Virus record (IMG/VR): IMGVR_UViG_3300036652_001649
Location: 1-47,387 of that record
Strand: one strand, 5' to 3'
DNA from: a virus
Length of the DNA: 47,387 nucleotides
Position numbers and translations under genes: made by a program. Of the stretch, positions 15,669 through 23,304 are shown one piece after another. Position 1 is the first letter of the stretch; each line of letters opens with the position of its first letter. A model generated the notes under the pieces. That model was not told the DNA's origin and did no database searches. It worked only from the letters and a program-made list of their open reading frames with translations.

Positions 15669-16228
15669 TAATCGGGCTCGACCTCGCCGCCAAGTTCAGC
15701 GCCGCCGTGGTGCTGGATGATGGCGGCGAGGTCATCGACCAGTTCGATTCCTGGGGCATCTCTGCTCTAGCGTTCCTCGACAAGATCGTGAACTGGATGA
15801 CCTACTCCCAGACCCGGGTGAAGTTGGTCATCGAGGATGTGCCGTATGGCATCGGCAATCAGAAGATGATCAAGTCGGTGCTCCGGCTCCAGGGATTTCT
15901 CCAGGGGTTGCTCGTCACGGAGATTCCGCGTGACCGTCTGGAGGACGTGTATTACGTCCTCCCCTCCACCTGGCAGCGCTGTTTCGAAGGCGTCTGGCGG
16001 GGCGGCAAGGAAGGTGCCGAGGCAGCGGCGAAGACGTTCCACTACGAGGCGCCTGATCTTCTAGTGGAGTATGCCGATCGGCTCCCGGCGAAGGGGCCGA
16101 TGCGCACCAAGGCTCTAGCGGACCTCCGCAAGATCAAGACGGACTACAACGACGCCTTCCTCATTGCCGAATGGGCATTCGCTGCCGATGATGAACTTGG
16201 TGAAGTGACGCAGCCTTTCTTCATCTGA
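15665..16228 (+). CDS. RuvC-like Holliday-junction resolvase
   Basis: 187 aa, TTG start in a TTGA overlap with the SSB stop. RNase H-fold motifs: first strand GLDLAAKFSAAVVLDDGG (catalytic Asp near residue 6), central IEDVPYG (Glu), and C-terminal TDYNDAFLIAEWAF (two Asp). This is the order of RuvC-type resolvases, which cut four-way junctions made by recombination or replication before packaging. It directly precedes RecA. Confidence 0.82.
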   Translation: MIIGLDLAAKFSAAVVLDDGGEVIDQFDSWGISALAFLDKIVNWMTYSQTRVKLVIEDVPYGIGNQKMIKSVLRLQGFLQGLLVTEIPRDRLEDVYYVLPSTWQRCFEGVWRGGKEGAEAAAKTFHYEAPDLLVEYADRLPAKGPMRTKALADLRKIKTDYNDAFLIAEWAFAADDELGEVTQPFFI

Positions 16229-16267
16229 CGTATTACAAAGTATAGCAAAGTATAAGGGCGTATAAAA
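16229..16267 (+). repeat. Four helically phased TAT repeats before recA
   Basis: TAT(T/A) elements start at exactly 16231, 16241, 16251 and 16261, i.e. every 10 bp, as tattacaaag, tatagcaaag, tataagggcg, tataaaaatg. This is the only AT-rich spot in a GC-rich operon and ends at the RecA start codon. It may be a promoter with stacked -10 boxes or a cooperative protein-binding site. No Shine-Dalgarno is evident. Confidence 0.65.
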
Positions 16268-17467
16268 ATGGCTAAAGGCGACGACCCTCTGGCTCTACTC
16301 CTGGCCAACGCGTCCAAGAAGTATGGGCTGACAGTAGGCAGCATGGGTGACATCGTGGACGATGTCCAAGCGGTGAGCACCGGCAACCTGGCGATCGACT
16401 ACGCCATCGGTGTGGGCGGCGTTCCGATGGGGCGCTCGCTGGAGTTGTACGGCATGCCGTCCTGTGGCAAGACCACCACTGCTCTCCAGGTGGCAGCAGA
16501 ACTCCAGCGGATCATCAAGAGCGGCGGGGATGAGGCCCGCGGCATCAAGACTGACGACGTGATCCTCTACCTGGACTACGAGCAGTCCATGGATCCCGAG
16601 TACGCCAAGGCGCTCGGCCTCGACGTGCAGCACGAGTCGTTCAAGATCACCCAGCCGGACACGCTGGAGGCAGGTGCGGACTTCACGCTGGCTGCCGTCC
16701 GCACCGGCCGGGTGCGCCTGGTGATCTTCGACAGCGTCGCGGCCATGAACCCGTCGGCCACCGCGGAGGCGGAGAGCATCGGCAAGGCCATGGCGTTCAC
16801 GCAGGCCAAACTCATGAAGCCGTTCGGCGTCACGCTGAACACGGTGCTGGCTGAGAACAACTGCATGGCCATCTTCCTCAACCACGCCGTGGAGAAGATG
16901 GCCATGGGTGGACGCCCCGGCATGCCGCCGACCATCAGCACGCCGGGCGGGATCGCGCTGAAGTACTTCTGCTCCGTGCGGGTGGAGTACCGGAAGATTC
17001 GGGACAACAAGGAGACGGTGATCGACCCGCTCAGCCAGGAGGAGGTCGAACGTCCGGCGTCCACCGACGTGCGGGTGAAGGTGGTCAAGAACAAGGTGGC
17101 CAGCCCGTACCGGGAGGCCGTCGTCCGCGTCCGGTTCGGCCGAGGCTTCGACAACTTCTGGACAGCGATGCAGGTTTTGATCGCGAACAAGAAGGTCATG
17201 TACTCGCAGGGCTACTACTACTTCCACAACGTGGAGAGCCTGGGGCTCGTGCCGGACTGGATGGAGCGGGCCACGACCGGCATCAAGCGCCCGTACATCC
17301 GGGGCGAGGTGAACGTGTTCGCGCAGGCTGACAAGGACCCCGACTGGCGGGACGCGATGATCCTGCTGGCCGAGGAGGTCGTCCGGGACAACACCAGCGC
17401 GCTGGCCAAGGTGGCGCCGCAGGGTGCCGAGGAGGCAGACGAAGAAGAAGTTTCAGATAGCCTATAG
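16268..17467 (+). CDS. recA: RecA-family recombinase
   Basis: 399 aa. Walker A GMPSCGKTT (62-70), the catalytic Glu in LDYEQSMDP (102-110) and Walker B LVIFDSVAA (151-159) are intact, with MAW/L2-region sequence (KMAMGGRPGMPPTISTPGG). It catalyses strand exchange in recombination-dependent replication and repair. A C-terminal acidic tail (EEADEEEVSDSL) replaces the usual RecA C-domain. The start is preceded by the phased AT repeats rather than a normal ribosome-binding site. Confidence 0.93.
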   Translation: MAKGDDPLALLLANASKKYGLTVGSMGDIVDDVQAVSTGNLAIDYAIGVGGVPMGRSLELYGMPSCGKTTTALQVAAELQRIIKSGGDEARGIKTDDVILYLDYEQSMDPEYAKALGLDVQHESFKITQPDTLEAGADFTLAAVRTGRVRLVIFDSVAAMNPSATAEAESIGKAMAFTQAKLMKPFGVTLNTVLAENNCMAIFLNHAVEKMAMGGRPGMPPTISTPGGIALKYFCSVRVEYRKIRDNKETVIDPLSQEEVERPASTDVRVKVVKNKVASPYREAVVRVRFGRGFDNFWTAMQVLIANKKVMYSQGYYYFHNVESLGLVPDWMERATTGIKRPYIRGEVNVFAQADKDPDWRDAMILLAEEVVRDNTSALAKVAPQGAEEADEEEVSDSL

Positions 17468-17500
17468 ATTTTTCGATCTACGAGGAGTACACTCTAGAAC

Positions 17501-18661
17501 ATGACAACCGTAACCCGTGAGCAGATGGCAGCCAAGATGCTGTCGCTCGACACCGTCTACGACCGACTCCGCCAGACTGAGCCTCTGGAGTCGATCACGA
17601 TCACTCCCACCACCCCCGTGCACTTCGAACTCACGGACGGCTGGGAGGCCGAAGTCGCGGCCCTCGGGCCGAACGACTCCACTCAAGCGAAGATCGTCGT
17701 GGGGGATCAAGATTTCCACATGACGAGAGACGCTGCCCTCCAGGCCTGTGCCAACGTCGGGCTCACCGGCGCGTACGTCCGGAAGACTCCGGGCGAACTG
17801 GTGCAGGCGCACCTCGACTACCACTACAGCCACGGCGTGGACGGCAAGGAGATGAACGCGCTGATCGTCAAGGACAACCTGGCGGCGTTCTCCTCCGCGA
17901 AGATCAAGCCGTTCTCCAACATCACTCTGCTCGACCAGGCCCTCGACGTGATGACCCAGCGCTACGGCGAGAACGCGGACATCCGGGCCGACTACAAGTT
18001 CAACAACTCCCTGCTCGACACCAACGTGCGGCTCGTCGCACTGGAGCAGGGGCGCACCATCACCGGTGGTGGCATGAGCGACATCCCCAGCGGGGCTGAC
18101 GACGTGTGGTACCCCGGCGTGACGATGCACAACTCCCTCGCTGGCAAGAGCATGAGTGCGTTCGACGTGTTCATGTTCCGCCTCTGGTGCACCAACGGTG
18201 CGATCACCACGCTCGACGCCGTCGGCGCGTGGAACCGTCACCTGAACGCCCAGAACGAGCAGGAGGTCTACGAGTGGGCACGCTCCTCGGTGGACGAAAT
18301 CCTCGGAGGGATGGAGCAGCAGTTCGCATCCATCCAGGCACTCACCCAGTTGCACCTGGGTGGTTCGACGGCCGAAGTGCTCCGCGAAATCTTCTCTGAG
18401 TGGGGCATCCCGGTGTCGCAGCGCGACGCCATCCGGGAACTCCTGCTCGGCGCTGAGTCGCTGAACATGTACACCCTGATGAACTCCATCACGCAGGTGG
18501 CCAACGAGGGTGACATCAGTGACGCCCGTCGCGACCGCCTCATGAGGATCGGTGGCTCACTCCCGACGCGGCACTACAACAACCTGAAGGCCCGCGTCTG
18601 GAACGAGGGGCACACGTCCACCGAGGATGTCAACCCCTACGAACTGGTCATCGGCCAGTAG
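17501..18661 (+). CDS. DUF932-type phage/plasmid protein
   Basis: 386 aa. Length and layout (KMLSLDTVYDRLRQ start; central MFRLWCTNGAITTLDA; C-terminal helical region) match the DUF932 phage/plasmid family found next to replication and recombination genes. Biochemical role unknown. The start ATG follows gaggag at about 17 nt plus a CTCTAGA word. An ATCAAGATTT motif variant lies at about 17706 and AAATCTTCTC at 18387. Confidence 0.7.
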   Translation: MTTVTREQMAAKMLSLDTVYDRLRQTEPLESITITPTTPVHFELTDGWEAEVAALGPNDSTQAKIVVGDQDFHMTRDAALQACANVGLTGAYVRKTPGELVQAHLDYHYSHGVDGKEMNALIVKDNLAAFSSAKIKPFSNITLLDQALDVMTQRYGENADIRADYKFNNSLLDTNVRLVALEQGRTITGGGMSDIPSGADDVWYPGVTMHNSLAGKSMSAFDVFMFRLWCTNGAITTLDAVGAWNRHLNAQNEQEVYEWARSSVDEILGGMEQQFASIQALTQLHLGGSTAEVLREIFSEWGIPVSQRDAIRELLLGAESLNMYTLMNSITQVANEGDISDARRDRLMRIGGSLPTRHYNNLKARVWNEGHTSTEDVNPYELVIGQ

Positions 18662-18671
18662 CATAGAGACC

Positions 18672-18722
18672 GCTGCCCGGGTCCGGTGCTTAGTGGTGTT
18701 TGTCACCGCAGGCCCGGGCAGC
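18672..18722 (+). terminator. Long-loop hairpin after the DUF932 gene
   Basis: 10-bp arms GCTGCCCGGG (18672-18681) and CCCGGGCAGC (18713-18722) enclose a 31-nt loop that itself contains GGTG/CACC. No T-tract. It may be a weak terminator or an RNA-stability element. Confidence 0.5.
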
Positions 18723-18743
18723 CCCTCTGGAATCGAGAAGATC

Positions 18744-18923
18744 ATGAAGTCCCTAACCCTCACTGTCAACGTCCTCGATACGGAGGAGGCTGACGTGGAA
18801 GAACTTCTCTGCGGCTTCGGCAAGTTGCTGACCCAGGGAAACAAGATTTCGGACTACGTGATCCATCATGTGGTCACCGAGCGACGCCCCAAGCGGGGGC
18901 CCTACTCCATTGAGGACAAGTGA
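18744..18923 (+). CDS. Small hypothetical protein
   Basis: 59 aa (KSLTLTVNVLDTEEADVEELLCGFGKLL ... DYVIHHVVTERRPKRGPYSIEDK), an alpha/beta pattern. The stop overlaps the next ATG (TGATG). An exact AACAAGATTT motif lies at 18840 within codons NKIS. Confidence 0.68.
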   Translation: MKSLTLTVNVLDTEEADVEELLCGFGKLLTQGNKISDYVIHHVVTERRPKRGPYSIEDK

Positions 18924-19531
18924 TGGGCAAGCCAACCACCAACGCCCTGCTGTGGGTGGACATCGAGAGTACAGGGCTCGACCCCGTCTTCGACTCCATC
19001 CTGGAGGTGGGGGCGATCCTCACCGACCTCGACCTGGTCCCCATCAGTGGCTACCACGAGGTGATCAAGCCCGACCGCATGGCCATCGAACGCCTGCGTG
19101 GCGCACACGACGTGGTCCTGTCCATGCACAAGGAGTCCGGGCTGATCAAGGACATGCGGACGGCTACCGTCTCGCTGGCTGAGGCCGAGGCGGAACTCGT
19201 CCGCATGGTGACGGCCACCGCCTTCGACTACAACGAAATCTCCCTGGCGGGCAGCGGTGTCGCGCACTTCGACCGCCGCGTGATCACTCACCAGATGAAG
19301 GATCTGGACAAGTGGCTGACGTATTACAGTTACGACATCGGCGTGTTCCGTCGGATGGCGACGCTGTTCAACCACGGGCAGCAGGTCATCCCACCGGTGC
19401 GTGAGTCCTATATGGAGGGGTTCAAAGCCCACCGTGCTTGGGCTGACGTGTCCGCGCACCTGGCAGAAGCCAAGAAGTTCAAGGACTGGGTGGCCGGACG
19501 TACGGTTCCCCTCAGCCAGCAGCCGGTATGA
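18923..19531 (+). CDS. Oligoribonuclease-like DEDDh exonuclease
   Basis: 202 aa (GTG at 18920 is an alternative start). Exo I is WVDIESTGLD (D/E pair near residues 13-15), Exo II lies around GSGVAHFDRRV, and Exo III is HRAWADVS with the H-x4-D spacing of DEDDh enzymes. Orthologous enzymes degrade very short RNAs to mononucleotides, recycling nucleotides during phage growth. It ends the rightward DNA-metabolism operon. Confidence 0.85.
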   Translation: MGKPTTNALLWVDIESTGLDPVFDSILEVGAILTDLDLVPISGYHEVIKPDRMAIERLRGAHDVVLSMHKESGLIKDMRTATVSLAEAEAELVRMVTATAFDYNEISLAGSGVAHFDRRVITHQMKDLDKWLTYYSYDIGVFRRMATLFNHGQQVIPPVRESYMEGFKAHRAWADVSAHLAEAKKFKDWVAGRTVPLSQQPV

Positions 19532-19650
19532 CCGACCTCTGGCACAGACCTCACCCCGGGCCGCTCTACTGGGACTGGCGTTGCCTGGTCTGTGGTGAGC
19601 CGGTGGATGACCACCCCTCCTGGTGGCGGAGGCTGCTTCACAAATCTTGA
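19528..19650 (+). CDS. 40-aa Cys/Trp-rich protein
   Basis: The ATG lies in an ATGA overlap with the oligoribonuclease stop. The product is Trp-, Pro- and Cys-rich with C-x2-C (CLVCGEPVDDHPSWW), a possible zinc knuckle. It overlaps the converging 19638 gene by 13 bp, and its last codons are part of an AAATCTTGATTC motif variant. Confidence 0.6.
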   Translation: MTDLWHRPHPGPLYWDWRCLVCGEPVDDHPSWWRRLLHKS

Positions 19651-19877
19651 TTCTGTGCCTCGTCCTGTTTGACCTCGACGCGACTTGCTTGCCAGGCACT
19701 CCAGTGCCCGCTCACTAGAGCCCAGAGGCTGAGCGCGGAGACGTACACCACCGAGTTCACCCACCCAGTGATCAACGAGACCGGGATCATCACGATCCAG
19801 AAGATGGTGAGCCACCCGTTCACCCGGCGCATGAACACCGGATCACCTTGCACGCTGGCCCAGAGCGACTTGATCAT
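19638..19877 (-). CDS. Small two-helix membrane protein
   Basis: 79 aa with two hydrophobic stretches (WLTIFWIVMIPVSLITGW and VVYVSALSLWALVSG) and a charged C-terminus. Convergent with the end of the rightward operon. Function unknown. Confidence 0.7.
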   Translation of the reverse strand: MIKSLWASVQGDPVFMRRVNGWLTIFWIVMIPVSLITGWVNSVVYVSALSLWALVSGHWSAWQASRVEVKQDEAQNQDL

Positions 19878-19897
19878 GCCCTGAACAATCGACCACT

Positions 19898-21088
19898 TCA
19901 GACGATGCTCAGGTGACTGAACTCCCCGTCCCTGGTCAGCATGGTCAGCGCTCCCCGTCGGCCGAGGTCACCCGTCTTCTCCTTCCACCACGTGGACTCG
20001 CTCTCGAAGGTCGGGGTGCAGATGATCGTCCGCTCCCGCTTGGTGTCCATGCTCATGGTGTGGTAGTGCCCATGCAGGAGGAAGTGGCTGGCTCCAGGGT
20101 TCTGGAGGTTCAGCGCTTGGCCTGCCCACCAGTCCCACGCCTTCCCTCGCCGCCACTGGTGTCCGTGCGCCATCGTGAAGGTGGAGGAGCCGATCTGCCG
20201 AGTCATGTAGGTCGCGTCCCGCTCCGGCACGAAGACCGACACGTGGCCGTACGTGGTGGGGTTCAGCGTGAGGGCGTCCGCTAGTGAGATGGCTGCCTCC
20301 GTGGCGTGGCCGTCGTCCCCACGGGTGCGCTGCATGCGCTGCACATCATCATGGTTGCCGTTGACGACATCGACCTCGACGTGCTCCACCAGTGGGGCGA
20401 AGAGGTCCACGCCGTAGAGCATGAGGCGGCGGAAGACTCGGATCTGCTCGGTGACGGTCAACTCTGTTCGCCACATGTTCTTGCCACCTTGGCTCTGATT
20501 GCCCTCTAGGCAATCACCGAGCCACGCTAGGTGCACCGTCCCCACCGGGACGCGGCGGCGCACTTCCTTCAGGTCGTTGGCCGCGTGCTCTAGCGAGCGC
20601 ACCAGGGTGTCCACGATGCCCTCGGTGCTGTCGCCATCGACCTTGCCGAGTTGCAGGTCACCCGCGAGGTAGTGGTAGACACTCGGACCCGCGGAGCGGT
20701 TGGAGACAGGCGCAGGTCGTCGCTTCTTGATGCTCCCGAGGATGTCATCGATGGAGGACAGGGCGCTGGACACCGGCTCGACAGCGAACCGGTAGAACCA
20801 CGTTCCGGTGGTGAGAGCGTCCTCGCCCTGGGCTGCTCGTGACCAGCCGTGGGTGTTGTGCCTCATCTCCACGAGCCGAACCTTGTAGCCCGGTGGGATG
20901 GTGCCACCACCCATCCGCTCCACCGCTTCGGCCCAGTCCTGCTCGGTCTCTAGCCGCTCCGGTGCGGTGAGGGTGATGGCCTGCGAAAGAGGATCCCGCG
21001 GATCAATCTCGGCGGAGAACTGATAGTTCGACCGGGTAAATGTCGGTTGCGAGAGTGGTGGCTGGGCTAGGCGATCAGAGAGATTCAT
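19898..21088 (-). CDS. Calcineurin-like metallophosphoesterase
   Basis: 396 aa from the ATG at 21088, chosen because the longer frame (21208) would overlap the upstream gene by 134 bp. Metal-binding motifs in order: GDLQLG, WLGDCLEG, VNGNHDD, MAHGHQ and LLHGHYH, the two-metal phosphoesterase set. Substrate unknown; SbcD/Mre11-type nucleases share this signature, but the capping domain is not recognisable. It is in a short leftward block opposite to the replication operon. A residue stretch after the start (about 1-60) is not part of the core. Confidence 0.85.
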   Translation of the reverse strand: MNLSDRLAQPPLSQPTFTRSNYQFSAEIDPRDPLSQAITLTAPERLETEQDWAEAVERMGGGTIPPGYKVRLVEMRHNTHGWSRAAQGEDALTTGTWFYRFAVEPVSSALSSIDDILGSIKKRRPAPVSNRSAGPSVYHYLAGDLQLGKVDGDSTEGIVDTLVRSLEHAANDLKEVRRRVPVGTVHLAWLGDCLEGNQSQGGKNMWRTELTVTEQIRVFRRLMLYGVDLFAPLVEHVEVDVVNGNHDDVQRMQRTRGDDGHATEAAISLADALTLNPTTYGHVSVFVPERDATYMTRQIGSSTFTMAHGHQWRRGKAWDWWAGQALNLQNPGASHFLLHGHYHTMSMDTKRERTIICTPTFESESTWWKEKTGDLGRRGALTMLTRDGEFSHLSIV

Positions 21089-21326
21089 CGACTCGGGGTC
21101 CACAGGAACACGCTCCCAATCTGTGACGGCGGAGGCTGTTCTCCTTGATGGAGAGGCCAGCCGGGGCGAGGACGGCCAGCAGCGCTGCTGAAGACCATCG
21201 TCGGTCATCTAGTGCGGCGTTGATGGCCGCTTGGTCCTTCTCTGACTGAAGGTTGAGCCAGTTCCTGAACCCGCACTTGGAGGGCTTGATGGGGGGACTG
21301 GCGAGGGCTCGAACGAGGTCGCTCAT
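21075..21326 (-). CDS. Small DNA-binding-like protein
   Basis: 83 aa from the ATG at 21326. It contains a helix-turn-helix-like stretch (SSAALLAVLAPAGLSIKENSLRRHRLGACSCG), similar in shape to small actinophage proteins in which a SLRRHR helix precedes a Cys-x-Cys end. Overlaps the phosphoesterase start by 14 bp. Possible regulator; weakly assigned. Confidence 0.6.
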   Translation of the reverse strand: MSDLVRALASPPIKPSKCGFRNWLNLQSEKDQAAINAALDDRRWSSAALLAVLAPAGLSIKENSLRRHRLGACSCGPRVDESL

Positions 21327-21402
21327 ACCACATACAATCGACCGACACGCCGCGGACGGGGCGAGGGGCACCTGGGTGGGGCAAAGATTTTTGATTTAGG
21401 TG

Positions 21403-21431
21403 TTGACACGGACCTCGAAGGTGTGTACTAT
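21403..21431 (+). promoter_or_regulatory. Very strong promoter (TTGACA-17-TACTAT)
   Basis: TTGACA (21403-21408), 17-bp spacer, TACTAT (21426-21431). Preceded by an AT-rich block (caaagatttttgattt at 21383) that looks like an UP element or a variant of the dispersed AAATCTT motif. The -10 region tactatagaggta is repeated exactly in the leftward promoter at 43536-43563. The rest of 21327-21475 has no gene. Confidence 0.85.
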
Positions 21432-21475
21432 AGAGGTATCAGACAAACACCACCCTGCTACCAAAGGAGCACACC

Positions 21476-22306
21476 ATGTGGATTTTTCTTCCAAGCGGCC
21501 TCTTGATGCCGTCCTCGTTCCCCGCCGACAAGGTTCCCGCCGAGTACCTGAAGCCCGAGTACGACCTTCAGATCCGGACTCGCACCCTTTCGCACCTGGA
21601 GAACTTCCTGAACGAGTACATGGCACCTGGCACGTACTCCGCCATTCAAGCCACGCCAGAGATGGACTACAACTACCGGGTCTACTGCTCGCACGACGAC
21701 TTCGCGTGGGCGATGGGCAAGGCAATCGCCGCGATCGACTACAAGAAGTTCAAGCCGACCGCTGAGGAGAAGAAGGAGGACGGCACCTACCGGTGGGGCA
21801 AGGACTCCAAGGCCTACCACGATGTGCTCAACTCGATCTGGAGCACCGTCACCCTGCTGGGCAAGCCTGGCGGATGGTGGGGCCCGTACTCCGAGACCAA
21901 CCCCAAGGGCTACAAGGCCTCCGAGTTCCACTCCCGCTACGGGCTCTCCAAGCCGTCCAAGTACACCTCGTGGGGTAGCAACCCGCTCTTCTCCTCCGAG
22001 ACGGAGCACAGTGGCTACAACTGGGCCGACTACCTGCCGGACGACGACTACATCGGGCACGACGTGGCCCCGTTCGACTCCCACGACCTGGACTGGTCCC
22101 CCACCGCTGAGGAGGAGGCACAGTTCATCATCGATGACCTGAAGAGGGCACAGATCCCGACCAGCGAGTGGCGGGACTCGTGCACCGAGGACGAGTGGAT
22201 CGCAATCCGGTCCTACTTCGACCGGGAGGTGAAGAGGGAGAGGCGCGAGGCCAAGCGGGCTCGTCGTCGGGAGAACCGCCGTCGCTCCCACATCAAGGCG
22301 GCGTGA
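21476..22306 (+). CDS. Conserved actinophage protein of unknown function
   Basis: 276 aa. The start (MWIFLPSGLLMPSSFPAD) and the segments LENFLNEYMAPGTYSAIQATPEMDYNYRVY and IDYKKFKPTAEE resemble a protein I recall from many actinophages, with no known role. The C-terminus is strongly basic (KRERREAKRARRRENRRR). Monocistronic: very strong promoter, good site (aaggagcacacc) and a perfect terminator, implying high early expression. Aromatic- and Tyr-rich, soluble. Confidence 0.85.
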   Translation: MWIFLPSGLLMPSSFPADKVPAEYLKPEYDLQIRTRTLSHLENFLNEYMAPGTYSAIQATPEMDYNYRVYCSHDDFAWAMGKAIAAIDYKKFKPTAEEKKEDGTYRWGKDSKAYHDVLNSIWSTVTLLGKPGGWWGPYSETNPKGYKASEFHSRYGLSKPSKYTSWGSNPLFSSETEHSGYNWADYLPDDDYIGHDVAPFDSHDLDWSPTAEEEAQFIIDDLKRAQIPTSEWRDSCTEDEWIAIRSYFDREVKRERREAKRARRRENRRRSHIKAA

Positions 22307-22325
22307 TCCGTCGCTAGTGAACAGG

Positions 22326-22362
22326 TACCCCTGGTGCAAAGGTTGTGCACCAGGGGTATTTT
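22326..22362 (+). terminator. Strong intrinsic terminator
   Basis: Perfect 13-bp stem TACCCCTGGTGCA (22326-22338) with TGCACCAGGGGTA (22346-22358), 7-nt loop, followed by TTTTGTT. Confidence 0.92.
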
Positions 22363-22363
22363 G

Positions 22364-22392
22364 TTGCGCTGTCAACGACTTTGTAGTACACT
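22364..22392 (+). promoter_or_regulatory. Promoter for the HicA-like gene
   Basis: TTGCGC (22364-22369), 17-bp spacer, TACACT (22387-22392), starting inside the T-tract of the preceding terminator. It drives an unusually long leader of about 180 nt. Confidence 0.6.
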
Positions 22393-22494
22393 GTAGGAGA
22401 ACACAGCAACCGTTCACCCTAGCCCAAACTAGGGGTAGCGCTCAGTACCCAGAGCCGCTATGGTGTATGACACCCGCACAACTACATAACGTGA

Positions 22495-22551
22495 GCAAGG
22501 CTGGCGTGGAGGCTTCACCCAAAGTAACTCGGCTAGCCTCGTCAGCCTTGC
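22495..22551 (+). ncRNA. Structured leader element
   Basis: GCAAGGCTG (22495-22503) pairs with CAGCCTTGC (22543-22551), and AGGCT (22510-22514) pairs with AGCCT (22535-22539) inside it, giving one long two-part stem in a leader (22393-22576) with no credible ORF. It is 25 nt upstream of the HicA-like start and could control its translation or be an independent RNA. Confidence 0.4.
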
Positions 22552-22576
22552 CCACATCACCCACCAGGAGCCAAGC

Positions 22577-22789
22577 ATGGCCAACGCGCTTGCCAACAAG
22601 CAGCAGAAAGTACTTCTCGTCAGCCTCGAACATCAGGGCTGCAAGGTCCGCCGCACCAAGGACGGATGGTTCGTCGCTTTCCCCAGTGGGGGAGGCACGT
22701 CCGTCCACACGTCCACGTCTGACCACCGTGCGGTGCAGAATCTACGGTCCACGATCCGCCGTGCGGGTCTGGAGTGGCCGTTCGACTGA
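22577..22789 (+). CDS. HicA-like (YcfA) dsRBD-fold small protein
   Basis: 70 aa. The layout LLVSLEHQGCKVRRTKDGWFVAFPSGGGTSVHTS ... AVQNLRSTIRRAGLEWP follows the HicA mRNA-interferase family (helix, three strands, C-terminal LR..I..AGL helix). The catalytic His of the usual G-S-H is replaced (KDGWFV), so it may be an inactive or divergent member. No HicB-like antitoxin is adjacent. Own promoter and structured leader. Confidence 0.6.
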   Translation: MANALANKQQKVLLVSLEHQGCKVRRTKDGWFVAFPSGGGTSVHTSTSDHRAVQNLRSTIRRAGLEWPFD

Positions 22790-22795
22790 GGTGAC

Positions 22796-22847
22796 TTGAC
22801 CCTTACGGGGGTTGGGTGTAGCATATTGACACTCGCCCCCCGTAAGG
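22796..22847 (+). promoter_or_regulatory. Promoter flanked by an 11-bp inverted repeat
   Basis: TTGACC (22796-22801), 17-bp spacer, TAGCAT (22819-22824). CCTTACGGGGG (22801-22811) and CCCCCGTAAGG (22837-22847) are perfect inverted copies, one in the -35/spacer and one over the transcription start and ribosome-binding site. This is an operator-like layout; only the right arm would be transcribed. Confidence 0.7.
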
Positions 22848-22854
22848 AGCCCCA

Positions 22855-23100
22855 ATGCCTAACATTCAGTCTCTATCGTTCACGCGGTACTCGATCACGC
22901 ACGCCCTGCCGTCCACCCTCTCGGACCTGGAAGGCGACGTGACCGCCGCGTACGCGCACTTCCAGGCCAACGGTCACGGAGCCCAGGTGCTCCCGGAGAC
23001 CTTCGGGCTCGAACTCGAAGGCAGCGACCTGGTCATCTCCTGGGTCATCCAGGAGAGCCCGGTGATCAACGCAGTCACCTCCGCTCCCACAGCGCAGTAG
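22855..23100 (+). CDS. Small hypothetical protein behind an operator-like promoter
   Basis: 81 aa, alpha/beta (FTRYSITHALPSTLSDLEGDVTAAYAHFQANGHG ... GLELEGSDLVISWVIQ). Strong site (taaggagc) that is also the right arm of the inverted repeat. No family recognised. The tight promoter/operator suggests a regulated early gene. Confidence 0.75.
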   Translation: MPNIQSLSFTRYSITHALPSTLSDLEGDVTAAYAHFQANGHGAQVLPETFGLELEGSDLVISWVIQESPVINAVTSAPTAQ

Positions 23101-23116
23101 GAACGAGTGTCAGCCC

Positions 23117-23153
23117 CCCTGGGTGGAGCGACATTCGACACCTCCACCCAGGG
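23117..23153 (+). terminator. Hairpin after the 22855 gene
   Basis: Perfect 12-bp stem CCCTGGGTGGAG (23117-23128) with CTCCACCCAGGG (23142-23153), 13-nt loop, no T-tract. It lies within the GTG-extended frame of the next gene, favouring the later ATG there. Confidence 0.65.
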
Positions 23154-23168
23154 TGACCGCCTCAGTAC

Positions 23169-23304
23169 GATGCGCTCTAGCGAACGCACGCGCCTTGACC
23201 GGCTTCGTGCATCCGCCGAATGGGCCAGACTCTACTGGGAAGGCGAGGTCACCCACCTTGACCGACAAATTGCCGAACTCGAAACCGAGCAAGCGAAGGC
23301 GTAG
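23169..23304 (+). CDS. Short coiled-coil protein
   Basis: 44 aa from ATG 23169 (RSSERTRLDRLRASAEWARLYWEGEVTHLDRQIAELETEQAKA), a single charged helix. A GTG at 23107 would extend it by 20 residues but would place the perfect hairpin at 23117-23153 in coding sequence. Overlaps the next gene. Confidence 0.5.

Noticed and set aside
16295-17227. 310-codon frame antisense to recA
   Set aside because: His/Val/Arg-rich shadow sequence opposite an unmistakable RecA.
21088-21208. Extended start of the metallophosphoesterase
   Set aside because: Would overlap the upstream gene by 134 bp and adds low-complexity Ser/Arg sequence; ATG 21088 gives a 14-bp overlap.
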